DNA of 64,000 bases, taken from positions 5,527,263 to 5,591,262 of the forward strand of contig NW_024744357.1 in the NCBI RefSeq assembly GCF_018991925.1, given 5' to 3'. Under the pieces are notes generated by a model. It was not told the DNA's origin and did no database searches. It was given only the letters and a program-made list of their open reading frames with translations. The translations under genes and the position numbers were made by a program. The stretch is from Homarus americanus (taxonomy: Eukaryota; Arthropoda; Malacostraca; Decapoda; Nephropidae). How positions within the stretch are numbered: position 1 is the stretch's first letter; each line of letters starts with the position of its first letter. Of this stretch, positions 1 to 11,213 are shown piece by piece.

Positions 1-118
1 GTCACACACCGTCCTGTCCATGTACCCCACTGTCAGATTCCCCATCACACACCCTCCTGTCATGTACCCACTGTCAGATTCCCCCGTCACACACCCTCCT
101 GTCATGTACACCTCCCTC
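1..118. repeat. Short tandem repeat, about 45-bp unit
   Basis: About two and a half copies of a unit containing the words cctgtcatgtaccc and cactgtcagattcccc. The left edge is cut by the window. No coding potential seen; 119-389 holds no recognisable feature. Confidence 0.7.
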
Positions 119-389
119 TCCTGACACTTTTAATGGCCACTTGTCATGACAGACTGACACACAATAATGACAAAGAACAGTGGTAACGATGACAGAGGCG
201 AGGAACTGAGTGTTAATATAAGAAGGTTGATAATAGCGACCTTGTAGGCGGTAATATTATGCTTTATGATAACCTTTTACTGGTACAGATTTAACTATGT
301 AAGATCTGGTACAATAATGTTTTGGTGAGAGATATTTGGATCACCTGAATGTTAGTGCCTTAGTATATTTTACCTTAAGATTGGTCTAA

Positions 390-565
390 CTTAACGCTAA
401 CCTAATTTAATCCAACCTAATGATAACCAAATTTAATATAAGCTAACTTAAAATAACCGAATCTAATCTAACCAAACATAACCAAACAACCTTTCCTAAT
501 TTAGCCAAACCAAACCAAACCAAATCTAACCTAACACAACGCTAATCTAATTCCTATGTATGATC
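390..565. repeat. Degenerate CCTAA (TTAGG-like) tract
   Basis: Closely spaced taacct/aacca/taatc words, a decayed form of the arthropod telomere pentamer TTAGG read on the C-rich strand. No uninterrupted run survives. 566-1528 holds only a short gtgttattatgtgtcaca repeat (about 785-875) and nothing recognisable as a gene. Confidence 0.6.
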
Positions 566-1528
566 AAGGAAATGTAGGTATTATCTGATTATTGTATGAG
601 AGTACAGTAATGGAGAGAAGTTTAGCCATCATGGGAGAGAAAATACAAACTGATGTATTGTAGTCGCTACAGGTACTGTAGCCTAACGCTGGCTAATGTC
701 GTTCACAATAACTTTAAAGTCCCACTAATATACAGCTTATATCAGGTTGAGTGGAGGCATGAATTCTACGGTTACTATATGTGTCACAGTGTGTTCTTAT
801 GAGTCACAGACAGTGTGTTATTATGTGTCACAGACAGTGTGTTATTATGTGTCACAGTGTGTTATTATGTGTCATAAACTAAATAATTCTCAAGTCAGCG
901 TCACCCATATTGGATGCAGTTTATCATTAACAGTAGATGGGTTCTGGTGAATTGTAATTTCACTAAAATTTTTCCTTCAAACTTTGGGGAAATATTACGT
1001 GATTTAACAACTATAAACAATAACTTGGGACCTTAGCTGTTACAACATGGTGATGGCGACAAGTTTTACAGTTTGTATGATATAGTTTTGGATGAAAATA
1101 AAGACTGCCTCTACCACCGCCACTGTATACCATTTCTCAACAACTTATGAGTGACCGACTACCAAAACACCTACAGTACACCGTGATGGCCACAAATGTT
1201 ATAAAGATTTCATGGTGGAGTTTTCACCACCGACCACAAGTCAATCGATGAAATAAACAATAGCGGCTGCCGTCAATACTTTCCAATACTTAACATAATT
1301 CCAGACCGTCCAGCCAGTCATGAGCTCACCAGGTACACCACCCTGGCTACTGAGAACATCACTACCACTCTACAATGATCCTGGAATGTTAAGTGTAGGT
1401 GAAGCCGCCGCCGCCCTCCCAGTGTCAGTCCTGCCAGGGAGTGTGAGGTGGGCGGGTGGCCGCTGTCTCGCTCCTCACGTTCACATAAACACCAATTACT
1501 TCCTCTTCTTGTTTTGTTAGTCATTATT

Positions 1529-2140
1529 ATGTCCGGTGATACTCTCTATTAGTGTTCCGACTCGTGTCCGGTGATAGCCTAGTGTTGTGTCCGGTGATAC
1601 TCTCTATTAGTGTTCCGACTCGTGTCCGGTGATAGCCTAGTGTTGTGTCCGGTGATACTCTCTATTAGTGTTCCGACTCGTGTCCGGTGATAGCCTAGTG
1701 TTGTGTCCGGTGATACTCTCTATTAGTGTTCCGACTCGTGTCCGGTGATAGCCTAGTGTTGTGTCCGGTGATACTCTCTATTAGTGTTCCGACTCGTGTC
1801 CGGTGATAGCTAGTGTTGTGTCGGTGATACTCTCTATTAGTGTTCCGACTCGTGTCCGGTGATAGCCTAGTGTTGTGTCCGGTGATACTCTCTATTAGTG
1901 TTCCGACTCGTGTCCGGTGATAGCCTAGTGTTGTGTCCGGTGATACTCTCTATTAGTGTTCCGACTCGTGTCCGGTGATAGCCTAGTGTTGTGTCCGGTG
2001 ATACTCTCTATTAGTGTTCCGACTCGTGTCCGGTGATAGCCTAGTGTTGTGTCCGGTGATACTCTCTATTAGTGTTCCGACTCGTGTCCGGTGATAGCCT
2101 AGTGTTGTGTCCGGTGATACTCTCTATTAGTGTTGTGTCC
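1529..2140. repeat. 58-bp minisatellite, about ten copies
   Basis: Nearly identical head-to-tail units starting gtccggtgatactctc and containing ttccgactcgtgtccggtg. Each unit carries two gtccggtgata half-units, so the array looks like a duplicated shorter repeat. Copies are almost identical, with one single-base-deletion variant around 1805-1825, indicating recent homogenisation. Confidence 0.95.
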
Positions 2141-2359
2141 AGTGATAGTCGAATGTTTCCGGCGATACTTGTGACTCATGTTGTGTCCGGTAATATTTGG
2201 TGTTATGATCAAAACATATCAAACATAATATCTACGAGAACAGTTAAGCGGACTGTACTTATTTTTAACAACATGTGTGTGGCAGTGGACCCGTGTGTCA
2301 AGATAATGGTGCCCAGCGTTGAGGACCTTCCCTGGTTGTGTTGTGATCATAAGTGTGAC

Positions 2360-3200
2360 AAAACCTAAGTTAACCTAAATTCCTTTAACCTAACTTTGCC
2401 TAATTTAATCTAATTTAGCCAAACTTACTGTAACTTAATCCAACCGAACTTATGACTAACCTAACCTAATATAACATAACCTAGCTTAAACCTAACCTAA
2501 CCCAACCACAACCTAACTTATTATAAATCTAACTTAACTTAATGAAACTAACCTAGTTTAACCCAATCCAATCCAGCCTAACCTCACTTTAATCAGGATA
2601 AGCTAATCCAACCTAACCTAATCCAACCTAACCTAACCCAATCTATTAGTCCAAAATAACCTAACTCAATCTAATTTTAAATTGGTCAATTCAAGTTCAT
2701 CCTAACAAGCCAGTCCAACTTTACATAACCTCATCGTAACCAACCCATTTTGATTTAGGTTCGGTTAAGTTAGGTTCGGTTAAGTTAGGTTCGGTTAAGT
2801 TAGATTAGGTTAGGTTCGGTTAAGTTAGGTTATGTTAGGTTAAGTGAGCTTATCTTAACCTAAACTGATTCGGTGATTCTGGCCTCATTCTATTGTTTAT
2901 CCCCCAATTTAGTTAATCTTAAGCATCTCTAGTTATTTGAACCTTAACCAAACAAATTTAACCTAACTTATTCTAGCTCATCCAAAACTAACCCAATTTA
3001 AGTTAACCTAACCTTATCTATTTTATTTTAACACAACCTAACCTATCCTACCTTAACTTAACTTAACCTAACTCACTCCAGCCTAACTTAACTTAACCTA
3101 GCTCACTCCAGCCTAACCTAACCTAGCTCACTCCAGACTAACTTACCTAACTCACTCCAGCCTAACCTAACCTAACGTATTCCAGTATAACCAAACTTAA
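2360..3200. repeat. Long degenerate CCTAA/TTAGG-like region
   Basis: Dense taacctaacc words on the plus strand, with a switch to the opposite orientation (ggttaagttaggttcggtt) at about 2755-2850 and back again. From 3055 a higher-order unit with ctcactccagcctaac repeats four to five times. Shorter tracts of the same type occur near 3470-3560, 3895-4065, 5195-5212, 7580-7640, 8340-8395, 13355-13440 and 13725-13830. Confidence 0.75.
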
Positions 3201-4069
3201 CAACATCGAGGACATGCAAGCAAGAGTGAACACTGGTGAGAGTTGAGTGTGTGAGAGTAGACAGGTCACATGTTACCCGTCTACCAATACGAGTCAAGGG
3301 ACGAGGCTTCTACCACAGCTTGTCGACCGAGTGACCCACCTCTTTTACCCCCCAAGAGGTAAGTACAGTATAGTATAACACTTTAATGCTACATATTATT
3401 ATCCCTAAGTGACACAAACTGATTTCTGACAGGAGTTTATAAATATGTATGACCAGTCTTATTCTGATTTATAACCTTACCTAACCGAACCTAATTTAAC
3501 CTAATCTAACCTAACATAACTTTATTTAAATGCTAACTTTACCTCACTAACCTAACAATACATAATCAATGCTCAAGGTAATATGAGAGAGAGAGATAAA
3601 CAAGTGAGGCGGTACGAGGATATCACGACAATGGTCAGTCAGGAAGTGGAAGGAATTTTGGGAGGTAATTTTGAGTGCGTGTCAAAGACGTGATTAACGA
3701 AAGAATTATATTATAGATTAACATACCACAGACAAGGGCCATGGTGTGTTAGTCTCATTATACGCACGTTACATTTGGTTACGTTAATTTACGTCAGGTT
3801 AAATTAGATTGGGCTCTGGTTTAGATTAAGAGACGTTTATTTAGGTCAGTTTAAATTATGTTTGTTGATAAGGTTATATAAAATTAAAGTTAGGATAACT
3901 AAAGTTGGGTTTGGTTAGGTTAGGTTCTTGGGATACCTTAAGTTATCTAAGATTTGGATTAATTTAACATAGTAGGTTTGTCAGATGAGAGAAGGTTATA
4001 TTAAGTTTAGTTATATTAGGTAACTTGGACTGATTAAGCTGGGAAAAGTCAGGTTAAATTAGGTTAGAT

Positions 4070-4785
4070 TAACTGTACCCTCCCTCACCAGCCACCTAAC
4101 TGTACCCTCCCTCACCAGCCACCTAACTGTACCCTCCCTCACCAGCCACCTAACTGTACCCTCCCTCACCAGCCACCCTAACTGTACCCTCCCTCACCAG
4201 CCACCTAACTGTACCCTCCCTCACCAGCCACCCCTAACTGTGCCTCCCTCACCCAGCCACCTAACTGTACCCTCCTCACCAGCCCACCTAACTGTACCCT
4301 CCCTCACCAGCCACCCCCTAACTGTGCCCTCCCTCACCCAGCCCACCCCTAACTGTACCCTCCCTCACCAGCCACCCCCTAACTTCCATGCACCCTCCCT
4401 CACCAGCCACCCCTGCTGTGCCTCCCTCACCCAGCCACCCCTAACTGTGCCCTCCTCTTAGCCACCCCTAACTGTACCCTCCCTCACCAGCCACCCCTAA
4501 CTGTGCCCTCCCTCACCAGCCACCCCCTAACTGTACCCTCCCCTCACCAGCCACCCCTAACTGCACCCTCCCCTCACCAGCCACCCTAACTGTACCCTCC
4601 CTCACCAGCCACCTAACTGTACCCTCCTCACCAGCCACCCTAACTGTACCCTCCCTCACCAGCCACCTAACTGTACCCTCCCTCACCAGCCACCTAACTG
4701 TACCCTCCCTCACCAGCCACCCAGCCACCCTAACTGTACCCTCCCTCACCAGCCACCTAACTGTACCCTCCCTCACCAGTCTATT
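4070..4785. repeat. Minisatellite, unit about 25 bp
   Basis: Units of the form taactgtaccctccctcacc followed by agccacc, with a variable number of C residues. About 28 copies with small indels. Open frames across it are repeat translations and change frame at each indel. Confidence 0.95.
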
Positions 4786-4854
4786 ATTATCAAGATTGGT
4801 CATGGCTGCTTGTAGATCAATATGACTTTATCGCCTAAAACACGAACCTTCCCA

Positions 4855-5165
4855 CACCATCACCCCAGTCATCACCCCAACCATCACCCCAACCATCACT
4901 ACAGCCATCACCCCAGTCATCATCACCCCAGCCATCACCCCAGTCATCACCCCAACCATCACCACAGCCATCACCCCAGTCATCACCCCAACCATCACCA
5001 CAGCCATCACCCCAACCATCACTACAGCCATCACCCCAGTCATCACCCCAACCATCACCACAGCCATCACCCCAGTCATCACCCCAACCATCACCCCAAC
5101 CATCACTACAGTCATCACCACAGCCATCTTCCCAGTCATCACCACAGTCATCACCTTACCCCATT
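4855..5165. repeat. 12-bp tandem array (catcaccccagt / catcaccccaac)
   Basis: About 25 copies of a 12-bp unit with variants ending agt, aac or agc. Because 12 is a multiple of three both strands stay open, which explains His-rich and Met/Val-rich frames here; they have no other support. 5215-5880 holds no recognisable feature. Confidence 0.95.
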
Positions 5166-5884
5166 TCATTTAATACAATATACCAGAGAGAGACCTTAAC
5201 CTAACCTAACCCATTGTGAAGGGGGAGTTAACACGACTCTCTCTCAGGCTGAAATATTCTAGGTAACATGACTGTTTTAACAACACAACATCCTTCACCA
5301 CCGAGGGTCAAGACGTAACTGGCGCTGCTCAGGCAGTGGCCAGGGCAATTGTTGCCCCAACTCCCTCCCCTAAACCTCTCCTCTCCACCGGAAGATTAGC
5401 AAGTTCTCGCCAGAAGTTACAATTTCATTTAGGGAAGGAATGGAACCAGTGTTAAACAGTGAAAACAACGTAACAGCTGAGAGTCATACCCAAGTTAACC
5501 TTCACACAGTGAGGTCCCAGGTACCCAGTGAGACTCAACAACAAGCAGCGATGCGTTAAACCGTCCACGATAGGGAGGCCTGGGACCACACCTCACTGTA
5601 CACCACCTAGTGAATGAGTTGCTACAGCATCATGTGAGGTTCCTCATAATACCATCTGTGAGGGAACTACTACACCACGTGTTTGCTGTTCAACACCTTA
5701 GCGCATGTGACCTACGTGACCTCCACTGTAAACATTAATCTGTATGTTCACTGTGTGTTCCTTATCCTTTCTCTAATGAAAACTTTTGTTAACCCCCCCC
5801 CGCCCCATGTCTTTGTCTGTAATAAGTCATTTTGTCTAATGTATAGTTTCAGTCTTCGGGCTGCCGAACTTTTTCAATAAACCG

Positions 5885-5887
5885 TTA

Positions 5888-5948
<61 letters not shown>
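5885..5948. repeat. (ATT)n microsatellite
   Basis: About 20 perfect att triplets following aataaaccgttaatt. Confidence 0.98.
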
Positions 5949-5949
<1 letters not shown>

Positions 5950-6177
5950 ACACACACAACAGCTGGACACGGGTAGATACACATTGTTCCAGCCATCCTA
6001 ATAATAAGTTAGGCTACGCACGTATAAACAATATAATTACTGCAGTGCCGTTCTCCTATGATTGGAATATCTCAAATAATTCACCGTAACGTATCGTAAT
6101 TGTTTCTTCTTTGTTAACGAAATACAACAATGCCGTAGTGAGAGTTATGAGTTAAAACAAGGTCTCTCTTCTAGCTC

Positions 6178-6412
6178 TCAGAAGGAAGGAGATGGAGGGA
6201 GAGACGAAATGAAAGAAGGGAGAGATAGAGGAAGGGAGGGAAGGAAGGAAAGAAAGAAGGAAGGGAAGAGTGAGATGGAAGAAAGGAAGAGGGAGAGAAG
6301 GAAGGGAAGGGAGGGAAGAAAACGAAGGAAGGAAGGGAAGGGAGGGAAGAAAACGAAGGAAGGGGGGGCGACTGGGAGGGAAGAGAAGGAACGAAGGAAG
6401 GGTGGGGGAGGG
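6178..6412. repeat. GGAA-rich polypurine tract
   Basis: Strand-biased purine tract built from ggaagggaggga/agaaagaa words, with an imperfect 33-bp duplication at about 6298-6362. All six frames are open because stops are rare in such sequence. A similar tract lies at 7800-7920. (GT)n runs sit at 6534-6570. Confidence 0.9.
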
Positions 6413-6739
6413 TGGGAGTGCGTGTCGTGAGGTAAACAAACAGTTGTATTATCATCACTCAGGGTCACCAACCAAGAACCTTGACTAACAAGATCAGACA
6501 AGTTCACCATTCATCATCACCTCACTTACCATGTGTGTGTGTGTATATACTGTGTGTGTGTGTGTGTGTTCGTGTAAGTAATCGTTCTGCGTTTCTGTAA
6601 TTTCCAGTGTTGATTTAAAGTGTAATTTTGTCATCACGCAACTCGGGGGCGGTCGTGTGCGTGGTTGTCTCTCTCTGACACACACACACACACTTTCCCT
6701 CTACAGTTATTATTGATCGAGTATGATATATTGTACATT

Positions 6740-6740
<1 letters not shown>

Positions 6741-6778
<38 letters not shown>
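6741..6778. repeat. (TC)n microsatellite
   Basis: Nineteen uninterrupted tc dinucleotides. Interrupted (att)n follows at about 6968-7033. Nothing else recognisable to 7340. Confidence 0.97.
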
Positions 6779-6780
<2 letters not shown>

Positions 6781-7339
6781 GGCTCCCCCTTCCCCCATCT
6801 CAATTATTCATGTTTATCGTATTTTAATCTAGATATTGTCAGTGAAGCCACCAACTACTCTAACAGTCATATAAATCTATCTATTTATATAACTCTGTCG
6901 TCAGTCATATAAAGTGTAGTAGGAATTTTAAAGCAAACCTTTGAGAATCACTGATAACTGTCTCTATGATTATTATTATTATTGTTATTATTATTATTAT
7001 TATTGGTGTTATCATTGTTATTATTATTATTACTTCTACTAAAGTCGTTATTGTTGGAGTTATATACAATGACCTTGAGAGGTGTGAATTTATAACGCAC
7101 TTTAGACAATACTCGGCCTCATCCACTCATTACGTACTATAACTCATTACCAGACACACGAACACTGATAACAAGAGTGAACTTTATACTAGTCATTACC
7201 TAGGTCAGTATATTACAGGTAGTGAGCGTGAGTATACTGTACTGTGTTATACGCGCATACCACCACATTCAGGGCGTTTGGTGGTAGATCAACTGAAGAG
7301 TTACGATGGAAAAGTCTAGTGGTGTAAATTTTGTGTTCA

Positions 7340-7430
7340 GATTTTCACGCCAAAAATAATATAGCCTCGTGGGTAAAACTTTTCGCGCCAAAAAATAGTT
7401 TCGTGGGTAAGAAACTTTTCGCGCCATAAA
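7340..7430 (+). promoter_or_regulatory. Three E2F-like TTTTCGCGCC sites in a short repeat
   Basis: Seen: ttttcacgccaaaaa (7342), ttttcgcgccaaaaaa (7380) and ttttcgcgccataaaa (7416), each followed by atag and a cgtgggtaa word. Known: TTTSGCGC with A/T flanks is the E2F/DP binding consensus. No gene start is visible nearby, so function is doubtful; this may simply be a three-copy tandem repeat of about 36 bp whose unit happens to contain the motif. Confidence 0.35.
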
Positions 7431-8044
7431 ATAGCCTAATCCTAATCCTTGTACTGTGCGACAGGTAATTTTATGAGCCCAATTTAATGCTGGAAACTTT
7501 TAGTGTCCAAATTCTCGTGAATCATTCCTCACGCCCAAATTCTGATTAATTAAATTCTCTCGCCAATGTTTCCATCTGCTAGGTTAGGTTAAGTTAGATT
7601 AGGTTAGGGTAAGTTAAATTACATTAGGTTAGGTTATGTGGTTACTTAGTGTGGAAGAAACACCAGTCGACGAATTAGTAGGCAGGGACCAATCAGCACA
7701 CATTATTCCCCCATGCGAGTGGGTTTTTCCTAAACAGCAGGTGCTGGGCCAACGACGGGTGAATGGATGTCTGTAACATTGATCAGTCGTGTGTAGGGGG
7801 GAAGGGCAAGAAGGAAGGGAGAGAGATGAAAGAAAGGGAGAGCGAAGGGGGAACGGAAGGAGAGAAGGGGAAATAGAGAGAGAGAAGGGAGGGAGGGAAG
7901 GGAAGAAAGAAGGAAGGTGTAAGTACAGCCTTGGTGGGACGTGGTGCAGCACGCTGGGTGGATAACTTAAGGGTAAGTGGACCACGCGAGGTAATGGTCA
8001 GGTTAAATGGACGTCAGGGAGCAACAACTCAGGTTTAATGACCA

Positions 8045-8235
8045 TAGAGGTACCTCCAAGGGGTAAATGTACCTTAAGGGGTACCTCCAAGGGGTAAATG
8101 TACCTTAAGGGGTACCTCCAAGGGGTAAATGTACCTTAAGGGGTACCTCCAAGGGGTAAATGTACCTTAAGGGGTACCTCCAAGGGGTAAATGTACCTTA
8201 AGGGGTACCTCCAAAAGGTAAATGTGTCTTAAGGG
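8045..8235. repeat. 31-bp repeat, first block
   Basis: About six copies of a unit containing ggggtacctccaaggggtaa followed by atgtacctt. The same unit reappears at 8731-8868, separated by about 500 bp of AT-rich single-copy sequence. Confidence 0.95.
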
Positions 8236-8730
8236 AGTGTAGGACAAAAACCCTCTAGGATAAAAGCCCCCTAGGACAAAAGTCCCCCAGGAGAAATAAT
8301 AATTAAAAACAATATTTTTTTTTACAGTTTATGAACACTTCTCTAACCTAACCTAACCTCGTCTAGCCTAACTTAACCTAACCTAACCTAACCTTCGGGA
8401 ATTCTGTTATAGTTATAAAGAAGTATACAAGGAATGTTTATTAAATCTGCAATGACGTATGTGTTTTGTCTACTGGGGTAATTACTCCCCTGACATTCAG
8501 TGACCTCACTGGGCCCTCGGGTCACCTCAGTAAATACAGAATGAACATGAAGGTAAAATACGTCGTCTTTTTTCTTTTCTATTTATTTAATAATGTTCTA
8601 TTTCAAAATTGAAAGTTGTAATATTCTAATTATTTAAATTGTAATAATTTGATATTTAAATCTATATATTTTTAATATTTCTAGTGACCTTCTCTTTAAC
8701 ATAAAAACAGGGGGCTTTTGTCCGGGCCCC

Positions 8731-8868
8731 GTCTTAAGGGGTACCTCCAAGGGGTAAATGTACCTTAAGGGGTACCTCCAAGGGATAAATGTGTCTTAAG
8801 GGGTACCTCCAAGGGGTAAATGTGTCTTAAGGGGTACCTCCAAGGGGTAAATGTGTCTTAAGGGTATG
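8731..8868. repeat. 31-bp repeat, second block
   Basis: Four more copies of the unit at 8045-8235, with the variant atgtgtctt in place of atgtacctt. The variant also appears in the last copy of the first block, so the AT-rich spacer probably arose or was inserted inside a once continuous array. Confidence 0.9.
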
Positions 8869-8948
8869 ATAACTATCACTTCTTGTGTAGTTCTGCACCA
8901 GATTGTAAGTTAGATTATGTAAACCTAACATTACTCAGTTTAGTGTTA

Positions 8949-9272
8949 TACCTGGAGCTGGTGGGTGTCCGCCCCACTAAAGGTCACAACTTAAGGCTGA
9001 AGAACCCACAAGCTTAGAAAATTATCAGGGAAACTTTTTGGGGGGAGTAAAAGTTGTGAACTGTTGAAATAATCTGCCGGAGAGTGTTGTGACGGCACCG
9101 AGTGAGCATTCTAGACCAGACTAGACCAACACTGACGCAAGTACAGATACATTCTGGAGCCTGTATGCCAACAGGATGTAACAAAGAGCCGGTACTTGAC
9201 AACAGTGTGTAACAGAGACGTGAACGACCGCCCAAGCGGCTAACAGGTCGATCAGTGGTGAAGAGGATAAAT
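8949..9272 (+). pseudogene. Non-LTR retrotransposon 3' relic (CR1-like)
   Basis: Nucleotide similarity to the LINE fragment at 18741-19055: both contain acctggagctgg, a gttgtgaac...aatctgcc block, gagtgttgtgacggcaccga and a terminal gtggtgaagaggataaa. The frame that would read the conserved RT tail (VVN-W-NNLPESVVTAPS) is broken here by stops and indels. This is an older copy of the same family, kept only at the 3' end, as expected from 5' truncation during reverse transcription. Confidence 0.75.
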
Positions 9273-9594
9273 GGAAATGAAAAATGTTAGGTTAACGATG
9301 GTAATACAGTATAACACAGTTAACTCTGGGACACGGCAGAAACTTCCACGTTCTCTATAATGGTCCGCGAGCTGTCTCGTTTTCTGTGTTGGCTTGTAAC
9401 AAATGAAGGAGTCTGGCTGTGAAACTCTGGTCTCTCAAGACGCACTTAAATCTCCGAGACCCCGAAGATACACTCAAATGTTAAATGTTCTTCGAGTGTC
9501 TTAAAAACTGTTAAATGAGTTATCAGACATTATTGTTCACATTACAAATTTTAACATAGTGATTAATGTCCATTAGACTGTAAGTAATTGAAGG

Positions 9595-9597
<3 letters not shown>

Positions 9598-9632
<35 letters not shown>
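9598..9632. repeat. (AC)n microsatellite
   Basis: About 17 ca dinucleotides, just left of the large C-rich minisatellite. Confidence 0.97.
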
Positions 9633-9694
9633 CCTTTCAGAGAATTGTAAGAACAGAAAAATGTCACGGTGAATGTCAATAAGTGGACTCATCA

Positions 9695-10960
9695 CCTTCA
9701 CCACATCACTACCACCACACAACCTACCACACCACTACCACCACTCGACCTACCACACCACTACCACCACACGACCTACCACCCGCCACATCCACCACAC
9801 GACCTACCACCCGCCACATCCACCACACGACCTACCACCACACGACCTATCACACACCACATCCATCACACAACCTACCACCCGCCACTACTACCACGCA
9901 ACATCCACCACACGACCTACCACCCGCCACATGACCTACCACCCACCGCCACCCATCCATCACACGACCTACCACCCGCCACATGACCTACCACCCACCA
10001 CCACCATCCATCACACGACCTACCACCCGCCACATGACCTACCACCCACCGCCACCCATCCATCACACGACCTACCACCCGCCACATGACCTACCACCCA
10101 CCGCCACCCATCCATCACACGACCTACCACCCCACATGACCACCACCCCCATCCATCCACGACCACCACCCCACATGACCACCACCCACCCCACCACCAC
10201 TACCTACCACCCGCCATAACCTACCACCCACCACCCATCCATCACACGACCCACCACCCACCACCACCCATCCACCACATGACCCACCACCCGCCACACC
10301 CCACCCACCGCCACCCATCCACCACATGACCTACCACCCACCGCCACCCATCCACCACATGACCTACCACCCACCGCCACCCATCCACCACATGACCTAC
10401 CACCCACCGCCACCCATCCACCACATGACCCACCACCCGCCACATAACCTACCGCCACCCATCCATCCACACGACCTACCACCGCCACATCACACGACCT
10501 ACCACCGCCACCTACCACCACCGCCACCCATCCATCACGACCTACCACCCGCCACATGACCTACACCACCCACCGCCACCCATCCATCACACGACCTACC
10601 ACCCGCCACATACCTACCACCCACCGCCACCCATCCATCACACGACCTACCACCCGCCACATGACCTACCACCCACCGCCACCCATCCATCACACGACCC
10701 ACCACCACATAGCCTACCACCCACCGCCACCCATCCATCACACGACCTACCACCCGCCACATGACCTACCACCCACTGCCACCATCCATCACACGACCTA
10801 CCACCCGCCACATAGCCTACCACCCACCGCCACCCATCCATCACACGACCTACCACCCGCCACACGACCTACCACCCGCCACATGACCTACCACCCACCG
10901 CCACCCATCCATCACACGACCTACCACCCGCCACATGACCTACCACCCAGTACTATAACC
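9695..10960. repeat. C-rich minisatellite, compound unit about 50 bp
   Basis: About 1.25 kb built from cacgacctaccacccgccac, atgacctaccacccaccgcc and acccatccatca blocks in variable order. The left end (9695-9790) is simpler (accaccaca). The array is pyrimidine/purine strand-biased and its frames are repeat translations rich in H, P and T (plus) or G, W and V (minus). Confidence 0.95.
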
Positions 10961-11213
10961 ACACCAACACCGCCTCCTCTAACCTCACAAATACTGTAGA
11001 GAAAAGATAACAGTAGTGTACCTGTGACGCCTCCCTGATCCACCTTACCTGCTACACTGATTTGTGGTGTTGGTGATACTACTACTACTACTACTGCATA
11101 CTACAACTTTTTTTTAACGTGGCCTCCAGCCTCCCCCATTAGCCGCCGCCGACATTTTATTACCTTAAAATTAACTATCCTAATACATAAGTAGCTATCA
11201 TAGCTGTGTTGAG

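Noticed and set aside
4822..5199. His/Ser/Pro-rich frame and its antisense Met/Val frame
   Set aside because: A 12-bp tandem repeat keeps frames open on both strands; no independent coding signal.
9669..10999. Overlapping Pro/His/Thr and Gly/Trp/Val frames up to 147 codons
   Set aside because: C-rich minisatellite; frames shift with each unit-length variant.
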